A stretch of DNA of 64,000 nucleotides from Neobacillus sp. DY30 (GCF_030123065.1 NZ_CP126093.1:4656001-4720000), one strand, 5' to 3'. Shown: positions 14,540 to 23,165, numbered from the stretch's first letter. Notes: generated from the letters alone by a model not told the origin. A program made the numbers and translations.

Positions 14540-17018
14540 CGTACCGCATCATTCCATCCATGGGACCCATTCCATAAGGGTTCATAAATGGCGGCTGTGC
14601 TACGTTTGTTGGTCCTGTATATGGTGCGCTATATATCGGAGGTGTGGGCGGAATAAAAGGCTGCTGCGGCATTGCCTGTGGTTTTGGTCCGCCACAGCCA
14701 CAGTCACCACCTGCTCCTGCTGGCAAGCCTCCCTGAACAGGAAATTGCTGCGGCATTGATGGCATTTGACCGCCTCCATAAGACATTCCCATATCAGGTG
14801 ACTCAAAGTCTTGAGCTCCCATTACCTGTGGTGCGGGACCCATTTGTGGGTAACCAAAAGGCATTTGTCCATATGGTGCGCCCATTCCTGGCTGACCAAA
14901 TCCTGCCATTTGGCCTCCCATTCCTGGCTGACCAAATCCTGCCATTTGGCCACCCATTCCCGGCTGGCCGAAGCCTGCTCCCATTTGGCCTCCCATTCCT
15001 GGTCCGCCGAAGCCTGCTCCCATTTGGCCTCCCATTCCTGGTCCGCCGAAGCCTGCTCCCATTTGGCCTCCCATTCCTGGTCCACCGAAGCCTGCTCCCA
15101 TTTGGCCTCCCATTCCTGGTCCGCCGAAGCCTGCTCCCATTTGGCCTCCCATTCCTGGTCCACCGAAGCCTGCTCCCGTTTGACCTCCCATTCCTGGTCC
15201 ACCGAAGCCTGCTCCCATTTGGCCTCCCATTTCTGGTCCACCGAAGCCTGCTCCCATTTGGCCTCCCATTCCTGGTCCACCGAAGCCTGCTCCCGTTTGA
15301 CCTCCCATTCCTGGTCCACCGAAGCCTGCTCCCATTTGACCTCCCATTCCTGGTCCACCGAAGCCTGCTCCCATTTGGCCTCCCATTTCTGGTCCACCGA
15401 AGCCTGCTCCCATTTGGCCTCCCATTCCTGGTCCACCGAAGCCTGCTCCCATTTGACCTCCCATTCCTGGTCCACCAAAGCCTGCTCCCATTTGACCTCC
15501 CATTCCTGGCTTACTTTGATCAAACGATCCTTGATATGTGGCTGCTGGCGAGCCTACTGGCACTTCGGAACTTTCTTCGAAATAAGACATTTGATCCTCT
15601 GCGGGCATTTGGCCAAACCCTGCCGGCATCTGGCTACCCATTGGCATTTGACTCATTCCTGGCATCTGGCCGCCCATTGGCATTTGATCCATTCCTGGCA
15701 TCTGGCCGCCCATTGGCATTTGATCCATTCCTGGCATCTGGCCGCCCATTGGCATTTGATCCATTCCTGGCATCTTGCCGCCCATCGACATTTGACCCAT
15801 TCCTGGCATTTGGCCGCCCATTGGCATTTGATCCATTCCTGGCATCTGGCCGCCCATCGGCATTTGACCCATTCCTGGCATCTGGCTGCCCATTGGCATT
15901 TGACCCATTCCTCCAGGCATTTGACCATAACCTCCATGCATTGGGGTTGTCGTTGGTAATTGCGGCATAAAGGATGAAGATTCATCATCAAATCCATGTG
16001 GCATATATCCCGCACCTGCTACGCCTGGCATTTGTCCAGGTTGACTTGGAAACATATTTGGCACCTGTGGCATTGCCACTCCTTGAACTTGAGGATATGG
16101 CATAAACGACATAGGTGGACATGGAGGCGGCGGACACCATACCGGCGGCGGCGGGCAAAATCCTGATCCAGGCATTATTGGTGATATAGGTACACAATAA
16201 TCCTGTGGCATTTGCTGCTGTACAGGAAGCTGGTTCCCCATTGGAGCTTCTTGTACCGGCATGACTGGGTTTTCTTTTATCGGTTCTTTAACGGGTTCTT
16301 TAATTTCAGGAAGTATGTTTGCTGGTTTTGGCGGCAGCTGAGGCTGTTTAACCTCCATATTAGTCATGTTGTTTAAATAATAATTGTTAATATCGATTTC
16401 TGGGATGATTTGCAGGGGCATTTTTGGAGTAAATGGTGTTTTAGGTACTTCTTTTATTGGTGCTTCTTTTATTGGCGCTTCTTTAATCGGCATTTCTTTT
16501 ACAGGTTGTTCTTTAATTGGTACAGTTTTGATTGGTACTTCTTTTATTGGCATTTCTTTAATCGGCATTTCTTTTACAGGTTGTTCTTTAACTGGTGCAG
16601 TTTTGATTGGTACTTCTTTTATTGGCATTTCTTTAATAGGAGCCTCTTTAATTGGCGCTTCCTTAATAGGCGCTTCTTTTATTGGGGCTTCCTTGATAGG
16701 CACTTCTTTTATTGGGACCTCCTTTTTTGGAGCTGGTTTAATCGGCATTTCTTTTGGCTTCTCTTTGGTAAACGGTTGCCCAGCAATCGGCATTTCTTTC
16801 TTGGCGCCTAAGTTGATTGTGGCTCCCGGCTTTGTTCCCATCGGCGCTTCTTTTTTTATATTTCCACCTGTGGTTGGGACTTTTATTTTCATACCGGGCA
16901 TAATCATATCAGGGTTGCTGAGCTGTGAATTCATCTTTTTCAGCTCTTCAAAATTCACGCCGTACTTCTTGGCGATTTTCCAAAGAGTATCCCCTTTCTG
17001 TACGATATGGATCTTCAC
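14508..17018 (-). CDS. safA: SafA-like spore coat/cortex morphogenetic protein with LysM
   Basis: SafA is a mother-cell protein that localises to the cortex-coat interface and directs inner-coat assembly with SpoVID. Start GTG 17018 follows AGGAGGG; the longer ATG frame is rejected. The 836-residue product starts with one LysM (HIVQKGDTLWKIAKKYGV, residues 3-46). It is then dominated by repeats: a Pro-Ile-Lys-Glu pentapeptide block (about residues 75-200), a Met/Gly/Gln 12-residue block, and about 14 copies of a 13-residue GPGMGGQMGAGFG unit. The C-terminus is Cys/Pro/Gly-rich, ending acidic. B. subtilis SafA has 387 residues, so this copy is more than twice that. Confidence 0.88.
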   Translation of the reverse strand: MKIHIVQKGDTLWKIAKKYGVNFEELKKMNSQLSNPDMIMPGMKIKVPTTGGNIKKEAPMGTKPGATINLGAKKEMPIAGQPFTKEKPKEMPIKPAPKKEVPIKEVPIKEAPIKEAPIKEAPIKEAPIKEMPIKEVPIKTAPVKEQPVKEMPIKEMPIKEVPIKTVPIKEQPVKEMPIKEAPIKEAPIKEVPKTPFTPKMPLQIIPEIDINNYYLNNMTNMEVKQPQLPPKPANILPEIKEPVKEPIKENPVMPVQEAPMGNQLPVQQQMPQDYCVPISPIMPGSGFCPPPPVWCPPPPCPPMSFMPYPQVQGVAMPQVPNMFPSQPGQMPGVAGAGYMPHGFDDESSSFMPQLPTTTPMHGGYGQMPGGMGQMPMGSQMPGMGQMPMGGQMPGMDQMPMGGQMPGMGQMSMGGKMPGMDQMPMGGQMPGMDQMPMGGQMPGMDQMPMGGQMPGMSQMPMGSQMPAGFGQMPAEDQMSYFEESSEVPVGSPAATYQGSFDQSKPGMGGQMGAGFGGPGMGGQMGAGFGGPGMGGQMGAGFGGPEMGGQMGAGFGGPGMGGQMGAGFGGPGMGGQTGAGFGGPGMGGQMGAGFGGPEMGGQMGAGFGGPGMGGQTGAGFGGPGMGGQMGAGFGGPGMGGQMGAGFGGPGMGGQMGAGFGGPGMGGQMGAGFGGPGMGGQMGAGFGQPGMGGQMAGFGQPGMGGQMAGFGQPGMGAPYGQMPFGYPQMGPAPQVMGAQDFESPDMGMSYGGGQMPSMPQQFPVQGGLPAGAGGDCGCGGPKPQAMPQQPFIPPTPPIYSAPYTGPTNVAQPPFMNPYGMGPMDGMMRYDEDESNEYDF
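14905..15510. repeat. 39-bp tandem repeat block inside safA
   Basis: About 14 tandem 39-bp units encode GPGMGGQMGAGFG, with two shorter 36-bp derivatives at the 3' coding end. Unit-to-unit differences (G to E, M to T) recur in a pattern, as if two- or three-unit blocks had been copied together. This is a likely site of length variation between strains. Confidence 0.9.
15600..15915. repeat. 36-bp tandem repeat block inside safA
   Basis: Roughly eight near-identical 36-bp units encode a PGM(D/G)QMPMGGQM dodecapeptide. They lie upstream, in coding order, of the 39-bp block. Confidence 0.85.
16436..16760. repeat. 15-bp Pro-Ile-Lys-Glu repeat block inside safA
   Basis: About 20 degenerate 15-bp units encode the pentapeptide PIKEx (x = V, A, M, T or Q), with PVKEQ variants at intervals. 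The segment is basic and acidic in alternation, unlike the Gly/Met-rich blocks that follow. Confidence 0.85.
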
Positions 17019-17048
17019 TCTGATTTCCCTCCTATGCATAAGTCCATA

Positions 17049-17057
17049 TATTCTATG
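17049..17057 (-). promoter_or_regulatory. Candidate mother-cell -10 element for safA
   Basis: On the minus strand CATAGAATA lies about 30 bases upstream of the safA GTG and fits the sigma-K (CATAnnnTA) and sigma-E (CATAnnnT) -10 consensus. I see no good -35, so this is a weak call. Confidence 0.3.
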
Positions 17058-17142
17058 TGATGATAGGCAAAGTGCTAACATTCTTCAGAAAAACTTATGC
17101 TATTTTTCCCAAAAATATGAATCAACCATTCCTAAAATAAAA

Positions 17143-17171
17143 ATAGATGCAATTTGTGAAATTGCATCTAT
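17143..17171 (-). terminator. Terminator of the nadB-nadC-nadA operon
   Basis: A perfect 13-bp stem (17143-17155 with 17159-17171) with a 3-base loop is followed on the minus strand by TTTTTATTTT, 9 bases past the nadA stop. Confidence 0.9.
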
Positions 17172-17179
17172 CCTTATCA

Positions 17180-18277
17180 TTACGCATTTTTTAACATACG
17201 TTCAAGGGCTAATTTTGCATTTTCAGCAATATCAGCTGACACTTTAATCGTATTATTTGTTTCTTCTAGTGTATTCAAACTCCATACTAAATGGGGCAGG
17301 TCAATACGGTTCATTGTTAAACAAGGACACATTGCAGGGTTTAAAGAAATAATTTTTTTATCAGGGTGATTCTGAATGAGGCGATTAACTAGATTCATTT
17401 CTGTTCCGATCGCCCACTCAGAGCCGGGCTCCGCTTTTTCAATCGCATTAATGATATAACTCGTTGAACCAGCCATATCAGATAACCCCACAACTTCACG
17501 TCGGCACTCAGGGTGAACAATGATTGTCATGTTAGGATATTGGTTCCTAGTTTCATGGATATTCTGAACCGTAAAGTTCTCATGTACAGAGCAGTGACCC
17601 TTCCAAAGGATAACCTTTATTTTTGAAGTATCGCCTTCGTATTCGAGCTTATTCGTAATCGGATTCCAAACGGCCATTTCATCTAAACCTATCCCCAAGT
17701 CATAAGCGGTATTTCGACCTAAATGCTGATCAGGTAAAAATAAGATTCTTTCTTTTTGCGTGAATGCCCATTTAACCATAGTTTCTGCATTTGAAGAGGT
17801 AACACATGCACCTCCATGAGCCCCAACAAAAGATTTAATTGCTGCAGTAGAATTCACATATGTTAATGGAAGAATAGTGTCACCAAAGATTCCCTGAAGG
17901 ATTTCCCAGGCCATTTCGGTTTGGTCGAGGTCTGCCATGTCGGCCATTGAACAGCCTGCACGCATGTCTGGGAGAATAACCTTTTGATTATCATTTGTTA
18001 GAATATCAGCCGTTTCTGCCATAAAATGAACACCACAGAAAACAATATATTCTGCTTCAGTGTTTTCAGCAGATAATTGTGCCAGTTTTAAGGAATCACC
18101 GGTTGCGTCGGCGAACTGAATCACTTCATCTTTTTGATAATGATGACCGGGAATAAAAAGTTTAGAGCCCAATTTGTTTTTCACTTCTATTACTCTAGCC
18201 TCTAACTCTTCCTTTGACATTTGTTTATATTTTTCAGGAATCATCTTGTTCTTTTGCATGGCCGCTAAAATGCTCAT
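17180..18277 (-). CDS. nadA: Quinolinate synthase (4Fe-4S)
   Basis: NadA condenses iminoaspartate with dihydroxyacetone phosphate to quinolinate using a [4Fe-4S] cluster. The 365-residue protein is of the Bacillus-length type. Cluster ligands are Cys109 (DMRAGCSMAD), Cys229 (KGHCSVH) and Cys319 (AMCPCL), matching the B. subtilis spacing. GHHYQKDEV near the N-terminus and VHPECRREV are further family marks. It overlaps nadC by 4 bases and ends the operon. The adjacent nifS product probably supplies sulfur for its cluster. Confidence 0.96.
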   Translation of the reverse strand: MSILAAMQKNKMIPEKYKQMSKEELEARVIEVKNKLGSKLFIPGHHYQKDEVIQFADATGDSLKLAQLSAENTEAEYIVFCGVHFMAETADILTNDNQKVILPDMRAGCSMADMADLDQTEMAWEILQGIFGDTILPLTYVNSTAAIKSFVGAHGGACVTSSNAETMVKWAFTQKERILFLPDQHLGRNTAYDLGIGLDEMAVWNPITNKLEYEGDTSKIKVILWKGHCSVHENFTVQNIHETRNQYPNMTIIVHPECRREVVGLSDMAGSTSYIINAIEKAEPGSEWAIGTEMNLVNRLIQNHPDKKIISLNPAMCPCLTMNRIDLPHLVWSLNTLEETNNTIKVSADIAENAKLALERMLKNA

Positions 18278-19128
18278 CTTTGTTCCTCCCCTTCCCTAAT
18301 TAGAACTTTTACACTTATATCGAGTGCTTTGTATGAATGTGTTAAGAAACCTAGTGAAATATAATCCACACCTGTATCGCGATAACTAGCTAAATTGCTT
18401 AATTGTATACCGCCTGAAGCTTCGGTTATAAATCCTGAAGGAACTAATTTAATTAGTTCTTTAATCTCTTCTGGTGTACGATTATCAAACATAATTACAT
18501 CTGCTCCAGCATTTACGGCTTCTCTCACTTGTTCCTCTGTTTCAACTTCTACCTCTACCTTCACCATATGACCGGCTTTTTTTCGAACACTTTCAACTGC
18601 ATTTGTAATCGAACCTGCAAACGAAATATGATTATCCTTAATCATGATCCCGTCGTATAAACCGAAACGATGATTAAAGGCTCCCCCAGCAGTAACGGCA
18701 TATTTTTCAAGCATTCTTAAGCCGGGTGTCGTTTTTCGCGTATCACAGATTTTGGTATGGCCACTGTCCAATGTGGCAACAGCTTTACGTGTAAGGGTCG
18801 CTATCCCGCTCATTCTTTGGACCAGGTTAAGGACAACCCTTTCTCCTTTTAGTAAATCCGCTATTTTTCCAGAGGCTGTTGCAAGCTTCTGGCCATATTC
18901 AATGTTTTGACCATCGTTCACAAACAGTTCCGTTTGAATCTCATTATTCAAAAGTTTAAAACCCGTTTTAATAATCTCTTCTCCACAGAAAATTCCGTTA
19001 TCCTTTGAGAGAAAGACGATTTCCCCATTTGTATCATCTGCAAAAATTAAATCGGTGGTAATATCCTGCTCTCCAATATCCTCAATAAAAAATTGCTCAA
19101 GTAGCGAGCGCAGTTTCAATGTATTCAT
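18274..19128 (-). CDS. nadC: Nicotinate-nucleotide pyrophosphorylase (carboxylating)
   Basis: NadC converts quinolinate and PRPP to nicotinate mononucleotide. The 284-residue protein has the N-terminal DIGEQDITTDLIF, the catalytic-site region NLVQRMSGIAT, CDTRKTTPGLR, HRFGLYDGIMIKDNH and the C-terminal barrel strand EASGGI. Its start lies 32 bases inside the nadB 3' end, indicating coupling. Length is normal. Confidence 0.96.
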   Translation of the reverse strand: MNTLKLRSLLEQFFIEDIGEQDITTDLIFADDTNGEIVFLSKDNGIFCGEEIIKTGFKLLNNEIQTELFVNDGQNIEYGQKLATASGKIADLLKGERVVLNLVQRMSGIATLTRKAVATLDSGHTKICDTRKTTPGLRMLEKYAVTAGGAFNHRFGLYDGIMIKDNHISFAGSITNAVESVRKKAGHMVKVEVEVETEEQVREAVNAGADVIMFDNRTPEEIKELIKLVPSGFITEASGGIQLSNLASYRDTGVDYISLGFLTHSYKALDISVKVLIREGEEQR

Positions 19129-20674
19129 GGTTACTCTCCATTCCCCGGCTATTTTTATGATTGATCGTTTTGTTTAACCAATAATGTTCGTCTTCAACAG
19201 GATAGTCACTTCTAAAATGACCGCCACGGCTTTCTGTCCGTTTTAACGCAGCTTCGGTAATTAAGTTTGCGTTAATCAGCATAAAAATCTTCGTCATTTC
19301 TTCAATAGAATAAAGTTCAAGATTATTTATTTGGCATACGTTAAAGCTATCTAACCATACTTTCTGGTTTCTAAGATTAGCCTCATTTCGTATAATACCA
19401 ACCCGCTCCATCATCGTATCTTTAATTTCTTGTAAGTCTGGCAGGATTACCTTTTCTTGCGGAGTATATGGACGAGAGAACGCTGTACCCAGGAACTCAA
19501 CCTGCTGGGTCTGATTCAGCCAATTAGATAATTTTTCTCCCATATAGAGCCCTTCTAATAAAGAGTTACTTGCAAGACGGTTAGCACCATGCAATCCAGT
19601 GCAGGCAGCTTCACCAATGGCAAACAGCCCCTTTATTGAAGTCCTGCCAAATAAATCTGTTTTAATTCCCCCCATTAAAAAATGACTGCCGGGGGCAACT
19701 GGAATTCTCCCATCTGATAACTGAAGACCGTTATCTTCACAAATAGCTGTGATGGACGGGAATCTTTGCTTAAAGTTTTCTATTTTACTTATATCTAAAT
19801 ATACTTTGTATCCGTTTTTAAGATATTCATAGATTTTTTGCGATACAACATGTCTTGGGCCCAGATCTTTGAGTGGGTGGACGCCTTCCATTATCGGAGT
19901 TCCATCTTCAGTAACAAGCACGGCACCTTCGCCGCGCACCGCTTCAGAAATGAGCCCTTTTGTTTCACCGTTTAGGTATAAAAGTGTAGGGTGGAACTGG
20001 ATAAACTCCATATCGACGACCTCTGCACCTGCTAAATAGGCCATTGCAATCCCATCACCGCTGACGGTCTCAGCATTTGACGTATAGGTGAACAATTGAC
20101 CGCAGCCGCCTGTCGCTAGGATTGTATTCCTGCTATAGTAGTTCTTTTGTGTACCATCAGGCATTTTAGCTTTTACGCCAATGCAGCGCTTCTCCGAATT
20201 CAGTAATAATTCATATGCAAAAACTTCTTCCTCAACGGTGACATTTTCCTTCAGCGTGCCAATAAGGTACTCGACAACATTTTTTCCCGTCGCGTCTCCG
20301 CCTCCATGAACAATGCGCTTTTCGCTATGTGCCCCTTCCATTCCAAGCAGCAATTCACCATCTTGATTTTTATCAAAAACAGATCCTTGTTCAGAGATGA
20401 ACTTAATCAATCTAGGTGCAGCATGAATGATTTGTTCCACAGCCTCTTGATTATTGTGATATCTTCCTGCTTCAAATGTATCAGCAATATGTTTATTTGG
20501 GTGATCATGCTCGCCGATAGCCGCGGCAATACCGCCTTGAGCCAGATAAGAATTGGCTGTTCTAATTTTTGCCTTTGTGAGTATCCTCACATTTAAATCC
20601 TTATTTAAAAGCGAGGCTAACTGCAGTGCAGCGATCCCACTTCCTAAAATTAACACATCATCATTAATTGTCAT
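19097..20674 (-). CDS. nadB: L-aspartate oxidase
   Basis: NadB is the FAD-dependent oxidase that makes iminoaspartate, the first step of de novo NAD synthesis. The 525-residue protein has the FAD-binding ILGSGIAAL (residues 9-17), the AQGGIAAAI motif, the active-site segment HFLMGGIKTD and GEAACTGLHGANRLASNSLLEG. The C-terminal helical domain is complete. ATG 20674 is preceded by AGGAGGACTC. It is the first gene of nadB-nadC-nadA, and its promoter region carries a likely NiaR operator. Confidence 0.95.
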   Translation of the reverse strand: MTINDDVLILGSGIAALQLASLLNKDLNVRILTKAKIRTANSYLAQGGIAAAIGEHDHPNKHIADTFEAGRYHNNQEAVEQIIHAAPRLIKFISEQGSVFDKNQDGELLLGMEGAHSEKRIVHGGGDATGKNVVEYLIGTLKENVTVEEEVFAYELLLNSEKRCIGVKAKMPDGTQKNYYSRNTILATGGCGQLFTYTSNAETVSGDGIAMAYLAGAEVVDMEFIQFHPTLLYLNGETKGLISEAVRGEGAVLVTEDGTPIMEGVHPLKDLGPRHVVSQKIYEYLKNGYKVYLDISKIENFKQRFPSITAICEDNGLQLSDGRIPVAPGSHFLMGGIKTDLFGRTSIKGLFAIGEAACTGLHGANRLASNSLLEGLYMGEKLSNWLNQTQQVEFLGTAFSRPYTPQEKVILPDLQEIKDTMMERVGIIRNEANLRNQKVWLDSFNVCQINNLELYSIEEMTKIFMLINANLITEAALKRTESRGGHFRSDYPVEDEHYWLNKTINHKNSRGMESNHEYIETALAT

Positions 20675-20692
20675 CTTGAGTCCTCCTGGATT

Positions 20693-20735
20693 AACAGGTG
20701 TCTTGACATCTATATTTACATAGAATTAAACTAAA
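20693..20735 (-). promoter_or_regulatory. Candidate promoter and NiaR operator for nadBCA
   Basis: On the minus strand a TTGTAT-like -35 and a TAAATA-like -10 precede nadB. A segment reading GATGTCAAGACACCTGTTA (about 20693-20711) overlaps and follows the -10. Its GTCAAGACA/ACACCTGT half-sites resemble sites assigned to the NiaR (YrxA) NAD repressor. The repressor gene lies in the divergent operon, as in B. subtilis. This comes from memory of the motif, not from a scored match. Confidence 0.5.
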
Positions 20736-20751
20736 TACAAGATTTTTTTAC

Positions 20752-20900
20752 GAAAAGCGGAAGCGCCCTGGTCAGCGGCGTATGGCCTGGAGCTCTCCAA
20801 CTGAGATAAAGGAAACACGAAGAGCTGTTGGCGATTCGATGTTGACTTATCGTAGGGCGGAGAGCGAAGGACACTAGCCGTTAGGGCGCTGGAGCTAGAC
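20752..20900. repeat. Bacillaceae dispersed repeat (MITE-like, about 150 bp)
   Basis: The element begins GAAAAGCGGAAGCGCC and ends GGGCGCTGGAGCTAGAC, with complementary termini (GGCGC / GCGCC) and several internal short inverted repeats. Repeats with these ends are scattered in intergenic regions of many Bacillaceae. No ORF is present. It fills most of the nadB-nifS divergent gap and separates the nifS ribosome binding site from any upstream operator. A short relative lies at 24577-24625. Confidence 0.7.
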
Positions 20901-20926
20901 AAGAATATGAGAATTGGAGATTGCTA

Positions 20927-22057
20927 ATGATATATTTTGATTTCGCAGCCACTACCCCGTTAGATGCAGAAGCAGCAGAGGTTTTCGTTCAGGCTTCAAC
21001 TGAGTTTTTTGGGAATTCAAGCTCGCTTCATGATATCGGCGGGCAGTCACAGGACTTATTAGAGAATTGCCGGGAAGAGCTGGCAATTCTATTGGGTGTA
21101 AATAAAAAAGGTCTGTATTTTACAAGCGGTGGTTCCGAGGGAAATTTTTTAGCCATTGAGGCACTGTTGTCTGCTCCCAAAAAAGCTGGGAGGCACATCA
21201 TAGCTGGGATGGCCGAGCATTCCTCCATCCACGGTGTCCTCAACCGGTTAGACGGATACAGCATTACTTATTTACCGCTCAATGCTTCTGGTCTCATTGA
21301 CTTGGAGGTATTGGAACGATCTATTACGCCTGAAACAGTTTTAGTCACTGTACAGCATGTTAATTCTGAAATGGGAACCATTCAGCCAGTTGAAGACATA
21401 TCTCGTATATGCAAGGAGCATGATATCCATTTTCACAGTGATTTTGTTCAATCATTTGGAAAAATCGACTTAAAAAAGATTGCACCACTCGTAAGCAGCT
21501 TCTCTTTTTCTGGTCATAAAATTTATGGCCCTAAAGGGATTGGCGGCGTTTATATAAATCCAGCAATTGCTTGGAAAGCCTTCTTTCCAGGTGGTTCGCA
21601 TGAAAGAGGATTTAGACCTGGAACGGTGAATGTCCCTGCTATTGCTTCTATGACTGCAGCTGCTCAAAAATTAAATGACCAACTTGTACAAAGCCAAGAA
21701 CGATTTTTAGAGCTGCGTGCGATTTTGGTGGATTCGCTTAACCCTATTAAGGAGTATGTGCATGTTCATCAAGCTGAAACAGGCTCCCAGCTGCCATCTA
21801 TTGTTGGCTTAAGGATTTCTGGTATCGAGGGTCAATGGATGATGCTTGAATGTAATCGCTATGGATTCGCGATTTCAACTGGAAGCGCCTGTCAAATTGG
21901 CATGCAGTCTCCGGCAAAAGTGACGCAGGCATTAGGGTTAAGCTCCCACGAGGCAAAAGAATTTATCCGTATTTCGTTTGGAAAGACAACCAAGAGGGAA
22001 GATGTAGTAAAGCTTGGGGAAACTATTGTAGATATCGTAAAAAAATTTAAACTATAG
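20927..22057 (+). CDS. nifS: Cysteine desulfurase linked to NAD synthesis (NifS/NadS)
   Basis: A PLP-dependent class V aminotransferase-fold cysteine desulfurase, 376 residues. It shows YFDFAATTPLD at the start, HVNSEMGTIQP, the PLP-lysine motif FSFSGHKIYGPKGIGG and the C-terminal catalytic-Cys loop STGSACQIGM. In B. subtilis the homologue beside nadB matures the NadA iron-sulfur cluster. I chose ATG 20927 over TTG 20921 because GGAGA lies 6 bases before it. It is followed by niaR with a 39-base gap, giving a divergent regulatory pair with nadBCA. Confidence 0.92.
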   Translation: MIYFDFAATTPLDAEAAEVFVQASTEFFGNSSSLHDIGGQSQDLLENCREELAILLGVNKKGLYFTSGGSEGNFLAIEALLSAPKKAGRHIIAGMAEHSSIHGVLNRLDGYSITYLPLNASGLIDLEVLERSITPETVLVTVQHVNSEMGTIQPVEDISRICKEHDIHFHSDFVQSFGKIDLKKIAPLVSSFSFSGHKIYGPKGIGGVYINPAIAWKAFFPGGSHERGFRPGTVNVPAIASMTAAAQKLNDQLVQSQERFLELRAILVDSLNPIKEYVHVHQAETGSQLPSIVGLRISGIEGQWMMLECNRYGFAISTGSACQIGMQSPAKVTQALGLSSHEAKEFIRISFGKTTKREDVVKLGETIVDIVKKFKL

Positions 22058-22096
22058 AACTATGGTAAAATAGGGTAGAACTACGAGGAGGTAAGT

Positions 22097-22636
22097 ATGG
22101 CTGAACAAAAAAAAATTCTTGGCGATGAGCGGAGAGCCCTTATCCTGCAGCTTCTAAAAGACAGTCCTGTACCGCTTACAGGAAGCGAGTTAGCAGCACG
22201 AACAAACGTAAGCAGGCAGGTGATTGTCGGGGATATTACACTCCTTAAAGCAAAAGAGGAGCCAATCATTGCAACAAGTCAAGGTTATTTATATTTTAAG
22301 CAAAACACAGGCGTGCCCACATTCGAACGCATTATCGCCTGCAAACACTCACCAGATGATACGGTAAAGGAACTCAATTTAATGGTGGACCACGGTGTTC
22401 TAGTAAAAGATGTTAAAATAGAGCATGCCGTTTATGGGGATTTAACTGCCTCAATTATGGTTTCCAATCGTCAAGAGGTGAAACAGTTCATGGATAACAT
22501 CCAAAATACAAAGGCATCGTTATTATCGGTATTAACTGGCGGCATTCATCTTCACACGATTGCTGCGTCATCAATGGAAACTCTAGACAAAGCGGAAGGG
22601 GCTTTGAAGGAAGCTGGATTTTTGATTGAGGCATAA
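22097..22636 (+). CDS. niaR: NiaR (YrxA) NAD-biosynthesis repressor
   Basis: A 179-residue transcription factor with an N-terminal winged helix (HTH_11 type, RRALILQLLKDSPVPLTGSELAARTNVSRQVIVGDI) and a C-terminal 3H domain. The 3H domain has the metal- and nicotinate-binding histidines in ACKHS, VDHGVLVKD, EHAVYGD and GGIHLHTIA. NiaR represses de novo NAD genes when nicotinate is plentiful. ATG 22097 follows GAGGAGG. It is downstream of nifS in one transcript and faces the nadBCA genes it would control. Confidence 0.92.
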   Translation: MAEQKKILGDERRALILQLLKDSPVPLTGSELAARTNVSRQVIVGDITLLKAKEEPIIATSQGYLYFKQNTGVPTFERIIACKHSPDDTVKELNLMVDHGVLVKDVKIEHAVYGDLTASIMVSNRQEVKQFMDNIQNTKASLLSVLTGGIHLHTIAASSMETLDKAEGALKEAGFLIEA

Positions 22637-22689
22637 ATGATTCTCCCTCGAATGTAAAGTTTCTTTTACAAAAAATTATGGAATGGATA

Positions 22690-23143
22690 ATGTCGTTATT
22701 TCATCGACTTCGCAATTATGGGAAAAATACCCGGGGAATTGTTCCCTTATTTCATCAACTTATGACTTATGGGAACAATAACTTGAGTATTGTTCCCTTA
22801 TTTTATCCACTCAGGATTTACGGGAACAATAACTAGAGTATTGTTCCCTTATTTCATCCACTCACGATTTACGGGAACAATAACCAGAGTATGGTTCCCT
22901 TATTTCATCCACTCACGATTTACGGGAACAATAACCAGAGTATGGTTCCCTTATTTTATCCACTCAGGATTTACGGGAACAATAACCAGAGTATTGTTCC
23001 CTTATCTTATCAACTCACGATTTACGGGAACAATAACCAGAGTATTGTTCCCTTATTTTATCGACACACGATTTACGGGAACAATAACCAGAGTATTGTT
23101 CCCTTATTTTATCCACTCACGATTTACGGGAACAATAACGGCT
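22690..23143. repeat. Tandem hairpin array 2 (exact 51-bp period, nine units)
   Basis: GGGAAC-type arms start at 22720 (degenerate), 22771, 22822, 22873, 22924, 22975, 23026, 23077 and 23128: exactly 51 bp apart. Each full unit is a 27-base hairpin (GGGAACAATA, 7-base loop, TATTGTTCCC) followed by a conserved 24-base linker. The last unit lacks its second arm. Two units carry TATGGTTCCC in the second arm. The array fills the gap between convergent niaR and pheA. Because 51 is a multiple of 3, long spurious ORFs run through it. Confidence 0.92.
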
Positions 23144-23165
23144 CCAGTATCCGTACAGTACAAAA

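Noticed and set aside
14672..15970. Plus-strand ORFs of 432 and 382 residues opposite safA
   Set aside because: They exist because the safA DNA repeats have periods that are multiples of 3 and lack stops on the opposite strand. No binding sites, and the translations are low-complexity repeats.
16384..17247. Plus-strand ORF of 287 residues opposite the safA N-terminus
   Set aside because: It is the antisense of the Pro-Ile-Lys-Glu repeat block and of the LysM region; no ribosome binding site and no recognisable domain.
22720..23140. CRISPR-like appearance of the 27-base repeats with 24-base spacers
   Set aside because: The spacers are nearly identical to each other, as in tandem repeats, and there are no cas genes. 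The repeat is a perfect hairpin with exact period.
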